This document shows, piece by piece, positions 42,801 to 53,400 of a stretch of 64,000 nt of DNA (the first letter of the stretch is position 1; every line of letters begins with the position of its first letter). The notes under the pieces are model-generated. The model saw nothing but the letters and a program-made list of their open reading frames with translations. It was not told where the DNA came from and ran no database searches. The stretch spans positions 62,001 through 126,000 of the forward strand of contig NZ_JACSOH010000005.1 of the NCBI RefSeq assembly GCF_014349235.1, given 5' to 3'. This DNA is from Cytophaga sp. FL35 (GTDB lineage Bacteria > Bacteroidota > Bacteroidia > Flavobacteriales > Flavobacteriaceae). Made by a program: the position numbers and the translations under genes.

Positions 42801-45800
42801 CACGGTTTCCGGAGGCGATGTGAGCAATTTGGCTTCCACGTCTTATACCATTTATTTAGACGGAACTCCTGTAGCAGGTCATACGGGTAATCCTTTACCT
42901 TCTAACCCATTTAACTATACAGTTCCTTTCGGTTCTCATGGAGATTATACCGTAGAAGTTACGGATAACAACAGTTGTAACAATACTTCTGAAATATTGA
43001 CTTTTGCCGAGCCTACCAATATAGCGGCAACCCATAGAATTGTAGGCCCAAGTTGCGGTGATCCAAACAGTGGTTTTGTGGAGGTAATACCAACGGTATC
43101 TTCGGGTGTTCCACCTTTTGAGGTAATTTTTGCCCCTGTAGGCACTTTGGTTCCAGATCCAAATAACCCGGATCCAACGAGCACGTACTCTTTCTCCGAT
43201 CAAACCATTTACTCTGGATTGGCAGCTGGAGATTATGAGTATATGGTAAAAGATGCCAGAAACTGTATTACGGGTATAGTGGCTATTACGGTTGCCCCGG
43301 ATCCCAACCCTGCACCAGATGCTACGGTAACGCCCATTGACGCTAGCTGTAATGCTGGGGACTTGTCCGGTGGGGTAACGGTAAATTTACCAACGGCCGG
43401 GGTGGAAACCTATACCATCATTATTGAGGATAATTTTGGAAATGAGTTTGTATCGCAAAATAACGTGGCGGATGCAGATTTTCCAGTGAATATTTCTGAT
43501 CCAAGTCTGGTTCCTGGAAATTATCAGATGATAATAATCGATTCTAGAGGATGTAACGATATTGAACCTTTTACAATTAACACTGCAGCCTTGGATATAA
43601 TCCCCACTTATCCACCACCACCAGCTATCTGTAGTCCTGGAGGAACAACAGTTTGTGTGGAAATCGTGAATGGAACAGGTCCGTATGAAATTCGATTGGC
43701 GGACCCGGATCCATTAGTAGGTTGGACGGCTCCTAATAATACAGCTACCAATCACTGTTTTGCCGGTCTTCTTTGGGGCGTTTCTTATACCGTTGAGGTT
43801 CGTGATACGGCTACAGGTTGTACTTATCAAGAAGTGATTACATTGCCCGATGGACCGGGTCCTACGGTTACAATAACTGTTGACGGTGCAACTTGTAGAA
43901 ATGGTGATGTGGGTGTAAATTATACTATCATAGGTGGTACGGCTCCTTTCGATGTAATCATAACAAATTTAGATACAGGCGCTGAAGTTTATAATGTAAC
44001 CAATTCTTCTTTGACCACTCTCGGTACCGATTTGACCGTTCCACAGGGAAGATATGGTATTTCTGTACTGGATGCAGGTGATTGTTCTGGCGGTGATGAA
44101 GATGAAGCAACCGTAAATATGCCCCGTGTAGATATTATTGACAACCAAAACGCTAACTGTAACGCCTTAGGGCAATTGACCGTACGTGGAAGTGGTGGTA
44201 CACCGTTTGGCACGGGTAGCCCATATCTATATGCCTATATGCCGGCAGGTACTCCTCCCGCTATAGGTGATTTTACCGATGCTTCCACCGTGGCACTTCC
44301 AGGGTCATTGGCGCCTGGTACCGATTATGATATTTGGGTAAGGGATGCCAATAATTGTTCCTTTATGGTTACGGCTGCTGTGATTCAGTTAAATCCTGAT
44401 TTACCAGCTCCATCTATTGATGTGAATAATCAATGTAGTCCGACTCCCCCAGTTGGTGGTTTTACGGTTAATTTGACAATGCCAGGCGATATTGATACAC
44501 CTACATTCACCTTTAATGGGGTGAGTCAAACTCCGGCTTATACTCCTGGAACTCCTACTGTTGCAACATTTAACGTAGGAAGCGCTGGTTCTTATCCTGT
44601 ATATATTATTGATGCCAATGGCTGTGAGGTCAATGATTCTGTGGAAGTTTTTCAAGTGCTTACAGCATCAGGCGATTTTACATTTGAACCAACTTGTGAA
44701 GACTCTGATGGCACGGTAACAATAACATCAAATGGCGGTAGTGGGGATTTTTCTTATGTTCTTAGTGGTACCGATTTCGATGGTAATCCAATAACTGTGA
44801 ATTTGCCAAATCAGGGTAGTGTTGTCAATTTTACGAACATCCCTTCTGGAAATTATCAGGTAGATGTGACCGATAATGTTGCAAGGGCTGGAGGTGTATT
44901 TTGTACTTACACCATCAACAATATAAGTAGATCTAATCCTACCCAACCAAATATTGATGATACCGGTGCCTCAGATATAAGCTGTAATGGTGCGAATGAT
45001 GGTAGTATTTCTGCTTCTATACAATCAGGAACTGATATAGACGGTATTCAAGAATACAACCTCTACAATTCTACATTGGCCAGTATGCCTGCCAATCTAG
45101 ATACTTCAGGTAGAGCAGGAACAAATGCCTCAGGAACATTCTTGAATTTAACGCCGGGTACCTATGTGATTGAGGTGGTGACCGATAGAAATTGTTTTGA
45201 TAGGGAAGAAGTGGTTATTAATGAACCACCTCCATTTGAAATTGATGTGACTGCGGGAACTTTAGTTTGTAACCCTGCGGCGAATCAATATAGCACGACT
45301 AATGTAACAGCAAGTATCGTTGGTACGAACGTTGGTAATGGCGGTCCATATGGTTATAAATTAGACCCGGCGGATAGTTACCAAACGAGTCCAACTTTTG
45401 AAATAGTTGATACGGGTGTGGATCAAACGATTACCATTTACGCGATTGATTCCAATGGCTGCGAGTTTTTTGATTCCGTGACTGTATTGGCACCCAATAA
45501 TGTGTCGGCCATAATTACCCAAATTCGACCAATGGATTGTGAAAATCCGGAAAGGATACGGGTTGAGGTTACTGGTTCTACCAATTTTATCATTGAAGAC
45601 CAGGGCTTTAGTGTAGCTAATGTAAGCAGTGTTTCGCAACCTAGTGGTACGTTCGTAGAATTTGACCTGCCCATGGTTTCTGGAGAGTATAATTTACAGG
45701 TAAACGATGTGGGTGGTTGTACTTACCCGATAGCCGCTTACACAGTTTTAGAACCTGTTTTACCTACGGTAACCATATCACAAAATGACCCAGTAGGATG

Positions 45801-48588
45801 CTTTAATGCTTTGGATGGAGAATTGACTATTGATGTTTCTGGCTTTAACGGCGTTTATGAATATACGGTTTATGAATCAAATGACCCTGGTTTTACCGGC
45901 GGAGCTTTTGGAGCACCGGTAGGAGGTAATTCTACCGGAACCATAGATACTGCAGTAGATGGAAATCCATTCGTGATTACCGGTCTCGAGGGCGGTAATC
46001 TTCGTGTGGTCATCCGAGAAATGGGTATGACCGCAGTTGCTTGTAACGTATATAGTAACGCAAGTACGATTGAAATGCCCAGTGAGCAATTGGTGATTAC
46101 TACCATGGATGAGGTAGGCCGTGTGGGTTGTAATGATGACCTTGGTGAGATTTTTGTTACTACCCAAGGAGGTTGGACCACTGCGCCTTATGAATATATG
46201 TTGGAATATGAGAATCCTGTGGGTAGCGGTTTTGCGCCACATTCCAACGCGGCTTATGCCACTTTTGGGGCCAATGGTACCAATGATAGGTTTACTGGCC
46301 TTTCCGCAGGAAATTATAGGGTAACCGTTAGAGATGCCGAAGGATGTACGCATACCGAAGAATTGGAACTTTTACCAGTTCCACCAATCGATGCCGAAGC
46401 TATTATTACTCGAGAATTAGAATGTCCTCAAGGTAATGACGCCGTAATTGTGGCGGTAGAACCCGGTACAACAACCCCAGGTGCCATAGGAGGTGTTCCA
46501 GGAGGCGGATATCAGTATAGGTTACTTCACTTGGGTAGTAACAACAATACAGATGTTATTTCCTCAACAGGATATCAAACAGACCCAGAATTCGTAGGAA
46601 CTGCTGGAACAGGTGTGATCCCTGGTGGCTGGTACGCTGTGGAAGTTGTTTCTACATTGGATTGTAGTTTTGTAACCCCTCCCGTACAGGTAATTCCACC
46701 ACCACCGATCAATCCTGTATTGATTCAGACATCGGTGCCGGCCTGTGGTAATATTGCCACCATGATGATAAGAGTAAATAATCCGGATCCAGATCCTAGT
46801 GTAACCTATGAATACAGTGTAAATGGTTCGGGTGGACCCTGGTCTGCAATTAGTGGAATCGATTCAAATGGCCTACCTGTTGAAACCAATATTCCTGGTA
46901 CGATTGGTAACTCCTATAGGTATGAGGTTAGAAAAGTTGGAGGTTTAAGTTCTTGTTTGGCAAGAAAGACCAATGGTATCACAATAACGGATGCTGAACC
47001 CTTAAGTTTAGACCCAGCCTCGCCTACTTTTGATGTATCATGTGCTTATGAAGTTGATGGTAGAATTGAGGCCGTAGCCAATGGTGGTACCGGTATTTAC
47101 GAATTTAGAATTTATGATACAGATCCAGGTGCAGACGCCTTTGCTGCGGAATCTTTACCTACCTACAATAATTTGCCAATGCAGGACTTTGGTACTTTTG
47201 AGAACTTGGATTCTGGAGATTACTGGATTTCGGTTATTAGTAGAGCGAATTGTGGCGTAGTTCAAGGTCCATTTACCATTGCTCCGGCAGAACCTGTAAC
47301 TATTGATTATAGTAGCACCCCTACCACTTGCTTTGGAGAAGCGGACGGGACCATTACCATGGAGGTTACCAGTGCAACTCCTGGGCTTGTAAAATTTGCA
47401 ATAGAACCAAATCTAAGTGAGTTTTTCTCTGACCCGGACAATCCATTGGTATATACCTTTACAGATTTGCCGGCGAATACGCCAAGCAATCCGTCCTATA
47501 CGGTATTGGCACAAGATGCGGAAGGTTGTCCTCAGACTTTTGAGATTGTGGTAACGGAGCCTAGTGAATTGGAAATTACTGATGTTGAGACCACTCCTGA
47601 AACCTGTATCGGTTTTGCAGATGGTACGGCCCAATTAACAATTTCTGGAGGAACACCATTTGTAGACCCTATTACCTCGGCGACTTACTATGAAACTAGA
47701 ATTATAGGTCCAAATTCAGATGGAACAGAGGTATTTGAGAGAAATGATGATTTATTATTGGAAAATTTGATAGGGGGAGAAACCTATATCGTATTTGTCC
47801 AGGATGCCAATATGTGCGGTACGGATGTGCTTATCCCAATTGAAATTGGGGTAGACCTTACGGCAGAACCAATTGTTCAATATGGATGTGAGGGAATCTT
47901 CCCAAACAGTACAGCTAGGGTTGAGATGCAAGATTCAAGTTTAATTCCTGAATTATTGTTCGCAATAAACCCAGTAGACCCAACGGATGCCATCACCTCT
48001 TTAGCAACAACAGAAAGGGAATGGGGTGATCTTCCTGCCGGTGATTATACGGTATTCATATACCATGAGAATGGCTGTACCAATTCGGTTGAATTTACTA
48101 TAGATTCGTATGACCCTTTAACCCTTGCCGCAGAAAAGACGGGTCCTAATGAAATTACGGCAACGGCAGAAGGTGGTTTTGGGGGCTATGAGTTCTTCTT
48201 TAATGGAACATCGTACGGGGACGAAGGTTTGTATACCACAACGGATAGTGGTACGGTTGAAATACGAGTAGTAGATCAAAATGGTTGTGTAGCAGTTGCA
48301 GCAATACCGTTTGAGTTTACTGGAATGTTGGAAATTCCTAATTTCTTTTCACCTAACGGAGATAACGAAAATGATTTTTGGGCACCGGGCAATAGAGATT
48401 TCTTCCCTAATATAGAGGTAATTATTTACGACCGTTATGGCCGTGTGGTTGCTGAACTTGACCAAGTAAGCAAATGGGACGGTACGTATGAAGGTAAGGA
48501 GTTGCCAACCGGTGATTACTGGTACGTTGTTAACCAAAATGATGATAGGGATATACGCTATGTAGGTCATTTTACATTATACCGATAA
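39838..48588 (+). CDS. Giant repeat adhesin with T9SS type B sorting domain (SprB-like)
   Basis: A 2916-residue exported protein. Signal segment at about residues 8-28, then a Lys-rich linker, then roughly 25-30 beta-sandwich repeats of about 90 residues. Each repeat has the pattern Cys, Asp/Asn-Gly, strand, Tyr-x-Tyr, L-x-x-G-x-Y, D-x-x-GC, as in SprB/PKD-like repeat adhesins. The last about 85 residues are the gliding-motility C-terminal domain (NFFSPNGDNENDFW, IYDRYGRVV, WDGTYEGKELPTGDYWYVV), the type B signal for type IX secretion. It is very acidic, Thr/Asn-rich and probably surface-displayed, with calcium-binding potential. No sprF/porP-like gene follows. Ends at a strong terminator. 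Confidence 0.93.
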   Translation: MFPTKKRHILIALILLISSVVGTTAIANPKVYTLITEVAEVVKEVVSTVKKESHKKDNMFLRNTQKNKAVKNSVAAPMFMTIIQGADETVSCANDGATIARFILCGDSDDRNITLSGGPYSTVSWQQLAGTPNTNVECPDYAGTYNEVHNGPSFNLDASTISAANGAEFRVQVNGGQYYYIEVVKSTITQTYTKKDYVCNNPGRIEITGLPNSYQFRIREGANPFGPYQSSSIFDNLTPGSYQVQARLNISGQVCEYLYEVIEIEEVDIEIDVTFTNPVCSGETGSIDVTVNPEVPGPYVYTLLDENGAEIEFTSTISSNTYTFGAVSEGTYAVKVETNDCREDIPNGIPAPIQYTDTSGNPITVGEGLSPISVVTDTNGMSFGCSTISSVDIDVTPSGGSGSYSYTVSDGGNSGGFFTGTSSYTVTSPGTYTFFITDDQGCTAEKSEYVAELDPPDVTASDIIGTCTNGGGKVDFTINDPRGFNLEFRATNNAGDPFTSSSTIPVADGTYNIVEVRYSQGAFSCVLSLPAVTVTSEGGLNGSANLTQDYTCNNSGAIIDFAPATGGSGSGYEYSIDNTNYQAGTSFTGLAPGTYIPYIRDDAGCYQALAPITVSEPVPPTAINFVQDNLDCATGTSRVTIDVQPATFTVAQYEIISSNPATALPPAQASNVFNGLDLDTSYQFEITDTDGCTYNASFTTGGISTIRARVQSGGDRRVCPGATDGDGGFLVDGFATDYDYIVNRTAPSAAVITSGSNSTALNIPISGLGAGTYEITVTDNDTNCVSTASFDVEEAATPLGITADVTDMSCQNNNIGRVRANASGGFGSYRYELLWPPTDGRTQGPRTGRNFGNLTEEGTYTLTVIDSEGCRESTTFTLTSVTAPTIALDSGDFCYSPTNNGQLTVTSTAGSAPLASHRYRINGGSLQTPGTAGTYTFTGLVPGNYTIEVVDGNDCIASTSSIRIPPQVQVNLDVVSEIPCGGDGEMEITVSGGDVSNLASTSYTIYLDGTPVAGHTGNPLPSNPFNYTVPFGSHGDYTVEVTDNNSCNNTSEILTFAEPTNIAATHRIVGPSCGDPNSGFVEVIPTVSSGVPPFEVIFAPVGTLVPDPNNPDPTSTYSFSDQTIYSGLAAGDYEYMVKDARNCITGIVAITVAPDPNPAPDATVTPIDASCNAGDLSGGVTVNLPTAGVETYTIIIEDNFGNEFVSQNNVADADFPVNISDPSLVPGNYQMIIIDSRGCNDIEPFTINTAALDIIPTYPPPPAICSPGGTTVCVEIVNGTGPYEIRLADPDPLVGWTAPNNTATNHCFAGLLWGVSYTVEVRDTATGCTYQEVITLPDGPGPTVTITVDGATCRNGDVGVNYTIIGGTAPFDVIITNLDTGAEVYNVTNSSLTTLGTDLTVPQGRYGISVLDAGDCSGGDEDEATVNMPRVDIIDNQNANCNALGQLTVRGSGGTPFGTGSPYLYAYMPAGTPPAIGDFTDASTVALPGSLAPGTDYDIWVRDANNCSFMVTAAVIQLNPDLPAPSIDVNNQCSPTPPVGGFTVNLTMPGDIDTPTFTFNGVSQTPAYTPGTPTVATFNVGSAGSYPVYIIDANGCEVNDSVEVFQVLTASGDFTFEPTCEDSDGTVTITSNGGSGDFSYVLSGTDFDGNPITVNLPNQGSVVNFTNIPSGNYQVDVTDNVARAGGVFCTYTINNISRSNPTQPNIDDTGASDISCNGANDGSISASIQSGTDIDGIQEYNLYNSTLASMPANLDTSGRAGTNASGTFLNLTPGTYVIEVVTDRNCFDREEVVINEPPPFEIDVTAGTLVCNPAANQYSTTNVTASIVGTNVGNGGPYGYKLDPADSYQTSPTFEIVDTGVDQTITIYAIDSNGCEFFDSVTVLAPNNVSAIITQIRPMDCENPERIRVEVTGSTNFIIEDQGFSVANVSSVSQPSGTFVEFDLPMVSGEYNLQVNDVGGCTYPIAAYTVLEPVLPTVTISQNDPVGCFNALDGELTIDVSGFNGVYEYTVYESNDPGFTGGAFGAPVGGNSTGTIDTAVDGNPFVITGLEGGNLRVVIREMGMTAVACNVYSNASTIEMPSEQLVITTMDEVGRVGCNDDLGEIFVTTQGGWTTAPYEYMLEYENPVGSGFAPHSNAAYATFGANGTNDRFTGLSAGNYRVTVRDAEGCTHTEELELLPVPPIDAEAIITRELECPQGNDAVIVAVEPGTTTPGAIGGVPGGGYQYRLLHLGSNNNTDVISSTGYQTDPEFVGTAGTGVIPGGWYAVEVVSTLDCSFVTPPVQVIPPPPINPVLIQTSVPACGNIATMMIRVNNPDPDPSVTYEYSVNGSGGPWSAISGIDSNGLPVETNIPGTIGNSYRYEVRKVGGLSSCLARKTNGITITDAEPLSLDPASPTFDVSCAYEVDGRIEAVANGGTGIYEFRIYDTDPGADAFAAESLPTYNNLPMQDFGTFENLDSGDYWISVISRANCGVVQGPFTIAPAEPVTIDYSSTPTTCFGEADGTITMEVTSATPGLVKFAIEPNLSEFFSDPDNPLVYTFTDLPANTPSNPSYTVLAQDAEGCPQTFEIVVTEPSELEITDVETTPETCIGFADGTAQLTISGGTPFVDPITSATYYETRIIGPNSDGTEVFERNDDLLLENLIGGETYIVFVQDANMCGTDVLIPIEIGVDLTAEPIVQYGCEGIFPNSTARVEMQDSSLIPELLFAINPVDPTDAITSLATTEREWGDLPAGDYTVFIYHENGCTNSVEFTIDSYDPLTLAAEKTGPNEITATAEGGFGGYEFFFNGTSYGDEGLYTTTDSGTVEIRVVDQNGCVAVAAIPFEFTGMLEIPNFFSPNGDNENDFWAPGNRDFFPNIEVIIYDRYGRVVAELDQVSKWDGTYEGKELPTGDYWYVVNQNDDRDIRYVGHFTLYR

Positions 48589-48609
48589 ACAAGGATACAT
48601 TTAAGAATA

Positions 48610-48643
48610 GAAACGGATACCGAAAGGTGTCCGTTTCTTTTTT
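48610..48643 (+). terminator. Strong intrinsic terminator of the giant adhesin gene
   Basis: A 12-bp stem GAAACGGATACC / GGTGTCCGTTTC (48610-48621 with 48626-48637, one G-T pair) capped by a GAAA loop and followed by T residues. Confidence 0.9.
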
Positions 48644-48707
48644 GTAACCGTTCACATTTATTTGTAATTTAATCTCTTTCAAAATTAGTAACCCAAATCA
48701 ACTTTGT

Positions 48708-49427
48708 ATGCCCAAATTTACTTGGATGCTTGTCCTTTGTTTTGCTTTTCAAGGATGTGCGTCTCAATCATCAAGATTAATAGATGATAGTTATGAAACA
48801 GTAACCAAGGAAAAGTTAGATTACTATTTATATTATCCAGAGGGCTACGATGAAAAATCAAATGAGAAATTTCCACTACTTCTTTTTCTACATGGAGGAG
48901 GAGAATCTGGGGATAGTTTGGTTGCTGTAAAAAGAAATGGACCTCCAAAATTAATAGCCAGAGGCAAAAAATTTCCTTTTCTCATTTTGGCTCCCCAGAA
49001 TCCCCATAGAAAACAGTGGTGGAACACCAGGGCGGTGAACCAATTATTGGAAACTGTTGTGGAAAACAATAATGTGGATAAAAATCGTATTTACTTAACA
49101 GGTTTGAGTAGGGGAGGTGGAGCTGCTTGGGAGATGGTGGTTCAGTATCCGGAGAAATTTGCCGCTTTGGCCGTTGTTTGTGGTATGGCTCCTTTGCCGT
49201 ATGCCTCTTGGATTGATAAAAAGCTGGGTATTTGGGTGTTTCACGGAGAGGAAGATGAATCTATTCCTTTTAGTGAATCGGAAAATATGGTGAACAGATT
49301 AAGGTCCATGGGATACGAGGTCCGTTTTACCAATTATCCAGGGGTGGGCCATGACTCTTGGGTGCAGGCTTACAATACAGAAGAGCTCTATGAATGGCTT
49401 ATGGACCAGTCTAGGTCACCAAAATAA
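48708..49427 (+). CDS. Alpha/beta-hydrolase esterase lipoprotein (CE1-like / dienelactone-hydrolase type)
   Basis: A 239-residue lipoprotein (lipobox Cys17, AFQGCASQ) with an alpha/beta hydrolase fold. Oxyanion region LLLFLHGGGESGDS, nucleophile Ser in YLTGLSRGGGAAWEM, acid Asp in HGEEDESIPF and catalytic His in GVGHDSWVQAY form a complete triad. Relatives include feruloyl or acetyl esterases acting on plant and algal polysaccharides and predicted peptidases. Next to a sulfatase remnant and opposite a SusC/SusD operon, a carbohydrate-esterase role is plausible but not shown. A CAACTTTG box-like sequence ends one base before the ATG. Confidence 0.85.
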   Translation: MPKFTWMLVLCFAFQGCASQSSRLIDDSYETVTKEKLDYYLYYPEGYDEKSNEKFPLLLFLHGGGESGDSLVAVKRNGPPKLIARGKKFPFLILAPQNPHRKQWWNTRAVNQLLETVVENNNVDKNRIYLTGLSRGGGAAWEMVVQYPEKFAALAVVCGMAPLPYASWIDKKLGIWVFHGEEDESIPFSESENMVNRLRSMGYEVRFTNYPGVGHDSWVQAYNTEELYEWLMDQSRSPK

Positions 49428-49453
49428 CCTCGAACAATTTCAACTTCAACACG

Positions 49454-50384
49454 ATGAAAAAACTAAAATTAGTAGTTATTTGCTTTTTGGCAGTTAGTTA
49501 TGCTGTTAGATCTAATACCGACCCCGTCGGTAAAAAAGGTAAAAAAAAACCTAGAAATGTGGTTTTTATCTTAACGGATGATCACAGATATGATTATATG
49601 GGATTTACTGGCAAGGTTCCTTGGTTAAAAACACTGTCTATGGATAAACTTGCTGTAGAAGGAGCCTATTTCTCCAGTCCATTTGTGACCTGATAATAGG
49701 GATATACATGAGATGGCGGTGGATTATTGCGAAACCCTTCTGGGGGTTGACGAAAGTGTTGGTGTCGTTATGCAATATTTAAAGGAAGAAGGTTTGGATG
49801 AGTCCACTCTAGTCATTTATATGGGAGACAATGGCTTTGGCTGGGGAGAACACGGCCTAATAGATAAACGTCATTTTTATGAAGAGTCCGTAAAAGTTCC
49901 TTTATTGCTCAGGTGTCCTAAAATTTTTGAAGGGGGCGTACAACCAGAGGCTATGGTACAGAATATTGATATTGGTCCAACCGTTTTAGCTGAGGCGGGA
50001 GTAAAGCAACCGGAACAAATGCCAGGGGTATCTTTTATTCCTGTTTTGTCCGGAGACCAGAACGCATCAAGAAGAACTGAGGTTTTTTACGAATACTTTT
50101 GGGAATATGATTTTCCAATGACCCCAACTGTTTTTGGTATGCGAACGGATAAATACAAATACATGAAATTTCAAGGTATCTGGGACCGTAATGAGCTTTA
50201 TGATTTGCAGAATGACCCAGATGAAATGTACAATTTAATTGCAGATCCAGATAAACAGGAAATCGTTAAATCCATGTCCACTGCCATTTATGATTGGTTG
50301 GAAGAAACCAAAGGAATGCAAATTCCCTTAAAAAGAACTATTAAATATAGGTATGGGGATTATAAACATCCTAATGAGTATTGA
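49454..50384 (+). pseudogene. S1-family sulfatase broken by an internal deletion and frameshift
   Basis: The 5' part (49454-49693) encodes a signal peptide and the sulfatase opening VVFILTDDHRYDYMG, ending LAVEGAYFSSPFVT, just where the C/S-x-P-S-R formylglycine motif should follow. A stop comes at once. Sulfatase sequence resumes in another frame from about 49692 (DNRDIHEMAVDYCETLLG) and runs to 50384 with MGDNGFGWGEHGLIDKRHFYEE and the usual C-terminal part. Roughly 200 residues, including the catalytic motif, are missing and the frame is shifted, so no active sulfatase can be made. It follows the esterase by 26 bases. S1 subfamily cannot be assigned. Confidence 0.88.
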
Positions 50385-50393
50385 AAAAAAATT

Positions 50394-50418
50394 CCCCAGA
50401 TTTTCTGGGGCATTTTTT
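50394..50418. terminator. Hairpin terminator between the sulfatase remnant and the FG-GAP gene
   Basis: A 7-bp stem CCCCAGA / TCTGGGG (50394-50400 with 50404-50410), 3-base loop, A-run before and T-run after; it can serve both convergent units. Confidence 0.8.
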
Positions 50419-50428
50419 AATACAAAAT

Positions 50429-53400
50429 TTAATTACCTATTGTTCTGCTTAGCTCTCCCTCATTGGTAAATAGGTCAATTTTTTCAATATGCTCATTAAA
50501 TTGTATAGCTCTGGTTGATTGAGATTGGAAGGTGTTTCCATAATAGAACTCTATTAATCTTTTGCTGCCATTTTTGTATGCTACCTTAGCCTTAACTTCA
50601 TTGGGCTTAACTCTCAGGCTCTTAATTATATTATTTCTGTTGGCCTTGAAAATCTTTAAGGAGTCGTTGTTTTGAGAAGCAATAATAATGTTATTATCAT
50701 TTTTGGTGTTCAAGTGAACGAGACTTTTACCATCACCGGGAACAAAAAATTGCGATTCTGCAAGAGAAACGGTTTTAAATTGTCCTTGCCCTTTGTTTAT
50801 TAAAACAACTCCTACCAAGGCATCTGCCGGACCTTGTTGTACTTCCATACCATAATCATTGCCAATTAACATCAAGTCCATTAGTGTGTCCTCATTCACA
50901 TCATAGGGTAGAATACCAAAAATTGGTGCGAGTTGTGCAGATACTGGAAGGGAATGCATTTTAAATTTACCATCACCCAAGTTTTCTATCCAAGAGCTCT
51001 TCATGTAATTCAATGAAAGTACTTTGGCATCATTAAGTAATCCATCTGAAAACATTTCCGGAAGGGTTGATTCTCCAAACTCCCCAAAGGAATTGAATTT
51101 TTTCCTAATTCCTACGTATTGCTTGGTCACGTCTTGCCACGGATGGTACAGATACTCCTTTTTTGTACCTAAGCTATCTCTCAAAAAATATGAAATAAGA
51201 GGGTCTATGGATCCATTATTGTCCAAATCCTTCGCATAGACTTTAACGGGTTCTTGAGGTGTGGCCTTAAAGTTGATATTTTCTCCAACATTTCCGGCTA
51301 TGTAATCCATATCTCCGTCATTATCCAAATCCACAGCAGCAATACTGTTCCACCAACCAGAATAATCAGCTATACCGGTGTCTTTGGTAATTTCAATAAG
51401 TATACCTTTTTCATTTCTAAAAAACCTTAAAGGAGCCCACTCAGATGCAAGAATTAAATCTGGCCAATTATCATTGTTAAAATCTGTCCATAAGGCATCG
51501 CTGATCAAACCTGGTCTAACTAGTTGCTTTGATACTTCGGCAGTGGCATCAACAAATTTGGGTGTACCATTGGTGCTTTCGTTTTTTAGAATATAAGATC
51601 GATCGGCCATTGGATAAGCAAAGGGAAGTACCCGGCTTCCAATAAATAAATCCAAATCTCCGTCCTTATCGTAATCAGCAGCCTTTACTGAAGAAGCGTT
51701 GCTTGTAAGTGTTGGTAGTGCAGTATTTGTTTGTTCAAAATTGCCCTTTCCATCGTTTATCAATAAAACATCTTGATAATATATATGTTTTTCAGGGTAC
51801 TGTGCACAGCCCCTCGCTATATACAAGTCTAAATCCCCGTCATTATCAGCATCGAACAAAAGGGTTCCCGCATCCTCCTCCTCAAGATTTTCCGAAGTTT
51901 TGTAGGCTACTTCTTGTTGAAGAAAAGTGCCATTGTCTTGCTGGATAAACCATTTTTCCTTATAATTTCTACTTGAAGCGACAAACATATCATCCAACCC
52001 ATCGCCATTAATATCCCCTACGGACAATGCAGGACCATATTGCGAAAATTTATGGGGCAAGGTTCTCTGAAAGTTAAAGTCAATAAAATCAATATCCCTA
52101 CTAAAGTGTTTAAGGTTTACAGTATCCGAAACTTTGGTGAATAGTGGGGTTGACTTTGGAATACTGGTTTTTCGGTTTTGTATATTTTTAGGAGTATATG
52201 TGATTTGATTGGTACTGTCAGGTTCTATTTCATAAAAAGTTTGTTTTTCTGTGTTGGGCCAAGTTATAATAACACTATCTATTTTTTGTCTCTGGCCTAA
52301 ACCAAAGTGCAAATTACTCTCCGGTTGCGAAAGATAGCCTCTACCCGATAGCAGTGTTTTTTTCTGCCTAATGCTATCCATAAAAATCTCAACAGTAGAG
52401 CCTATGGCTTGCCTATTAATTTTTTCTCCAATCAGCTTTATTCTTACATAATGATTGATGTTCTCCGTTGAATTGGATTTATTTTCTAATAATAGTGCAT
52501 TACTATTAATGTTGTTGACAACAAGGTCAAGATCCCCATCATTATCCAAATCTCCATAAGCGGCACCACTGGAATACGTAGGGAAGTTGAGACCCCAAGA
52601 ATCAGTTACATCGGTAAATTCTAAATTTCCCTTGTTCTGAAACATAAAGTTGGGTATCTTAATTTCAGGAATTGCCTCAATTAATTTTTCCTTACTTACA
52701 AGCCTGCTAGCTGTTGATCTAAAATCTCCAAAATCACGGTCGGTTACATCTTTTGGGAACCCATTGGTAATGAACAAATCTTGTAGACCATCATTATCAT
52801 AATCGGCGAACAGGGGAGTCCAGCTCCAATCTGTCTCTTTTACGTTGCTATGCATTGCAATTTCTCCAAAAATAGGGAGGCCAGTTTCGGGGTTAATACC
52901 ATGGCTTGTTTGCAAGGTATTGCGAGTATATTGCTTTTCGTAATCGTATTTTTTGGTAAAAATTTCTTTCTGGTAACTACTTGGACCTTGAAAGAGCTTT
53001 TTTCTCTTATTGTAGTACGGCTGCATTTCTGTAGTGTACAGTTCTAATGACCCATTGTTGTCAATGTCTGCAATATCGCTACCCATAGAGGAAAGGCTAA
53101 AATGTTTGAACATATCCCTGGCTCTATTTGTGAAGGTCCCATCTTGATTATTGATGTACAATAGATCATTACTTAAAAAATCGTTGGCAACATAGATGTC
53201 TGGCCAGCCGTCCTCATTAAAATCATTAATTACCGTACTATGGCTATATCCATGATACCTAATTCCTGCTTTGTCCGATACATTGATGAAAACTTGTTGT
53301 TGAAGGCTATCATTATACGTATTTTCATATAATCTATCCTTGCTCATGGAGGTGCCATCATCTTCAAGAGGTCTAAATTCAGTGGGGTCGATACCTTCTA

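Noticed and set aside
45877-46353. Antisense frames of up to 158 codons within the giant adhesin gene
   Set aside because: They arise from the repetitive Thr/Gly-rich codons of the adhesin; the sense frame is continuous over 8.7 kb and ends in a known sorting domain.
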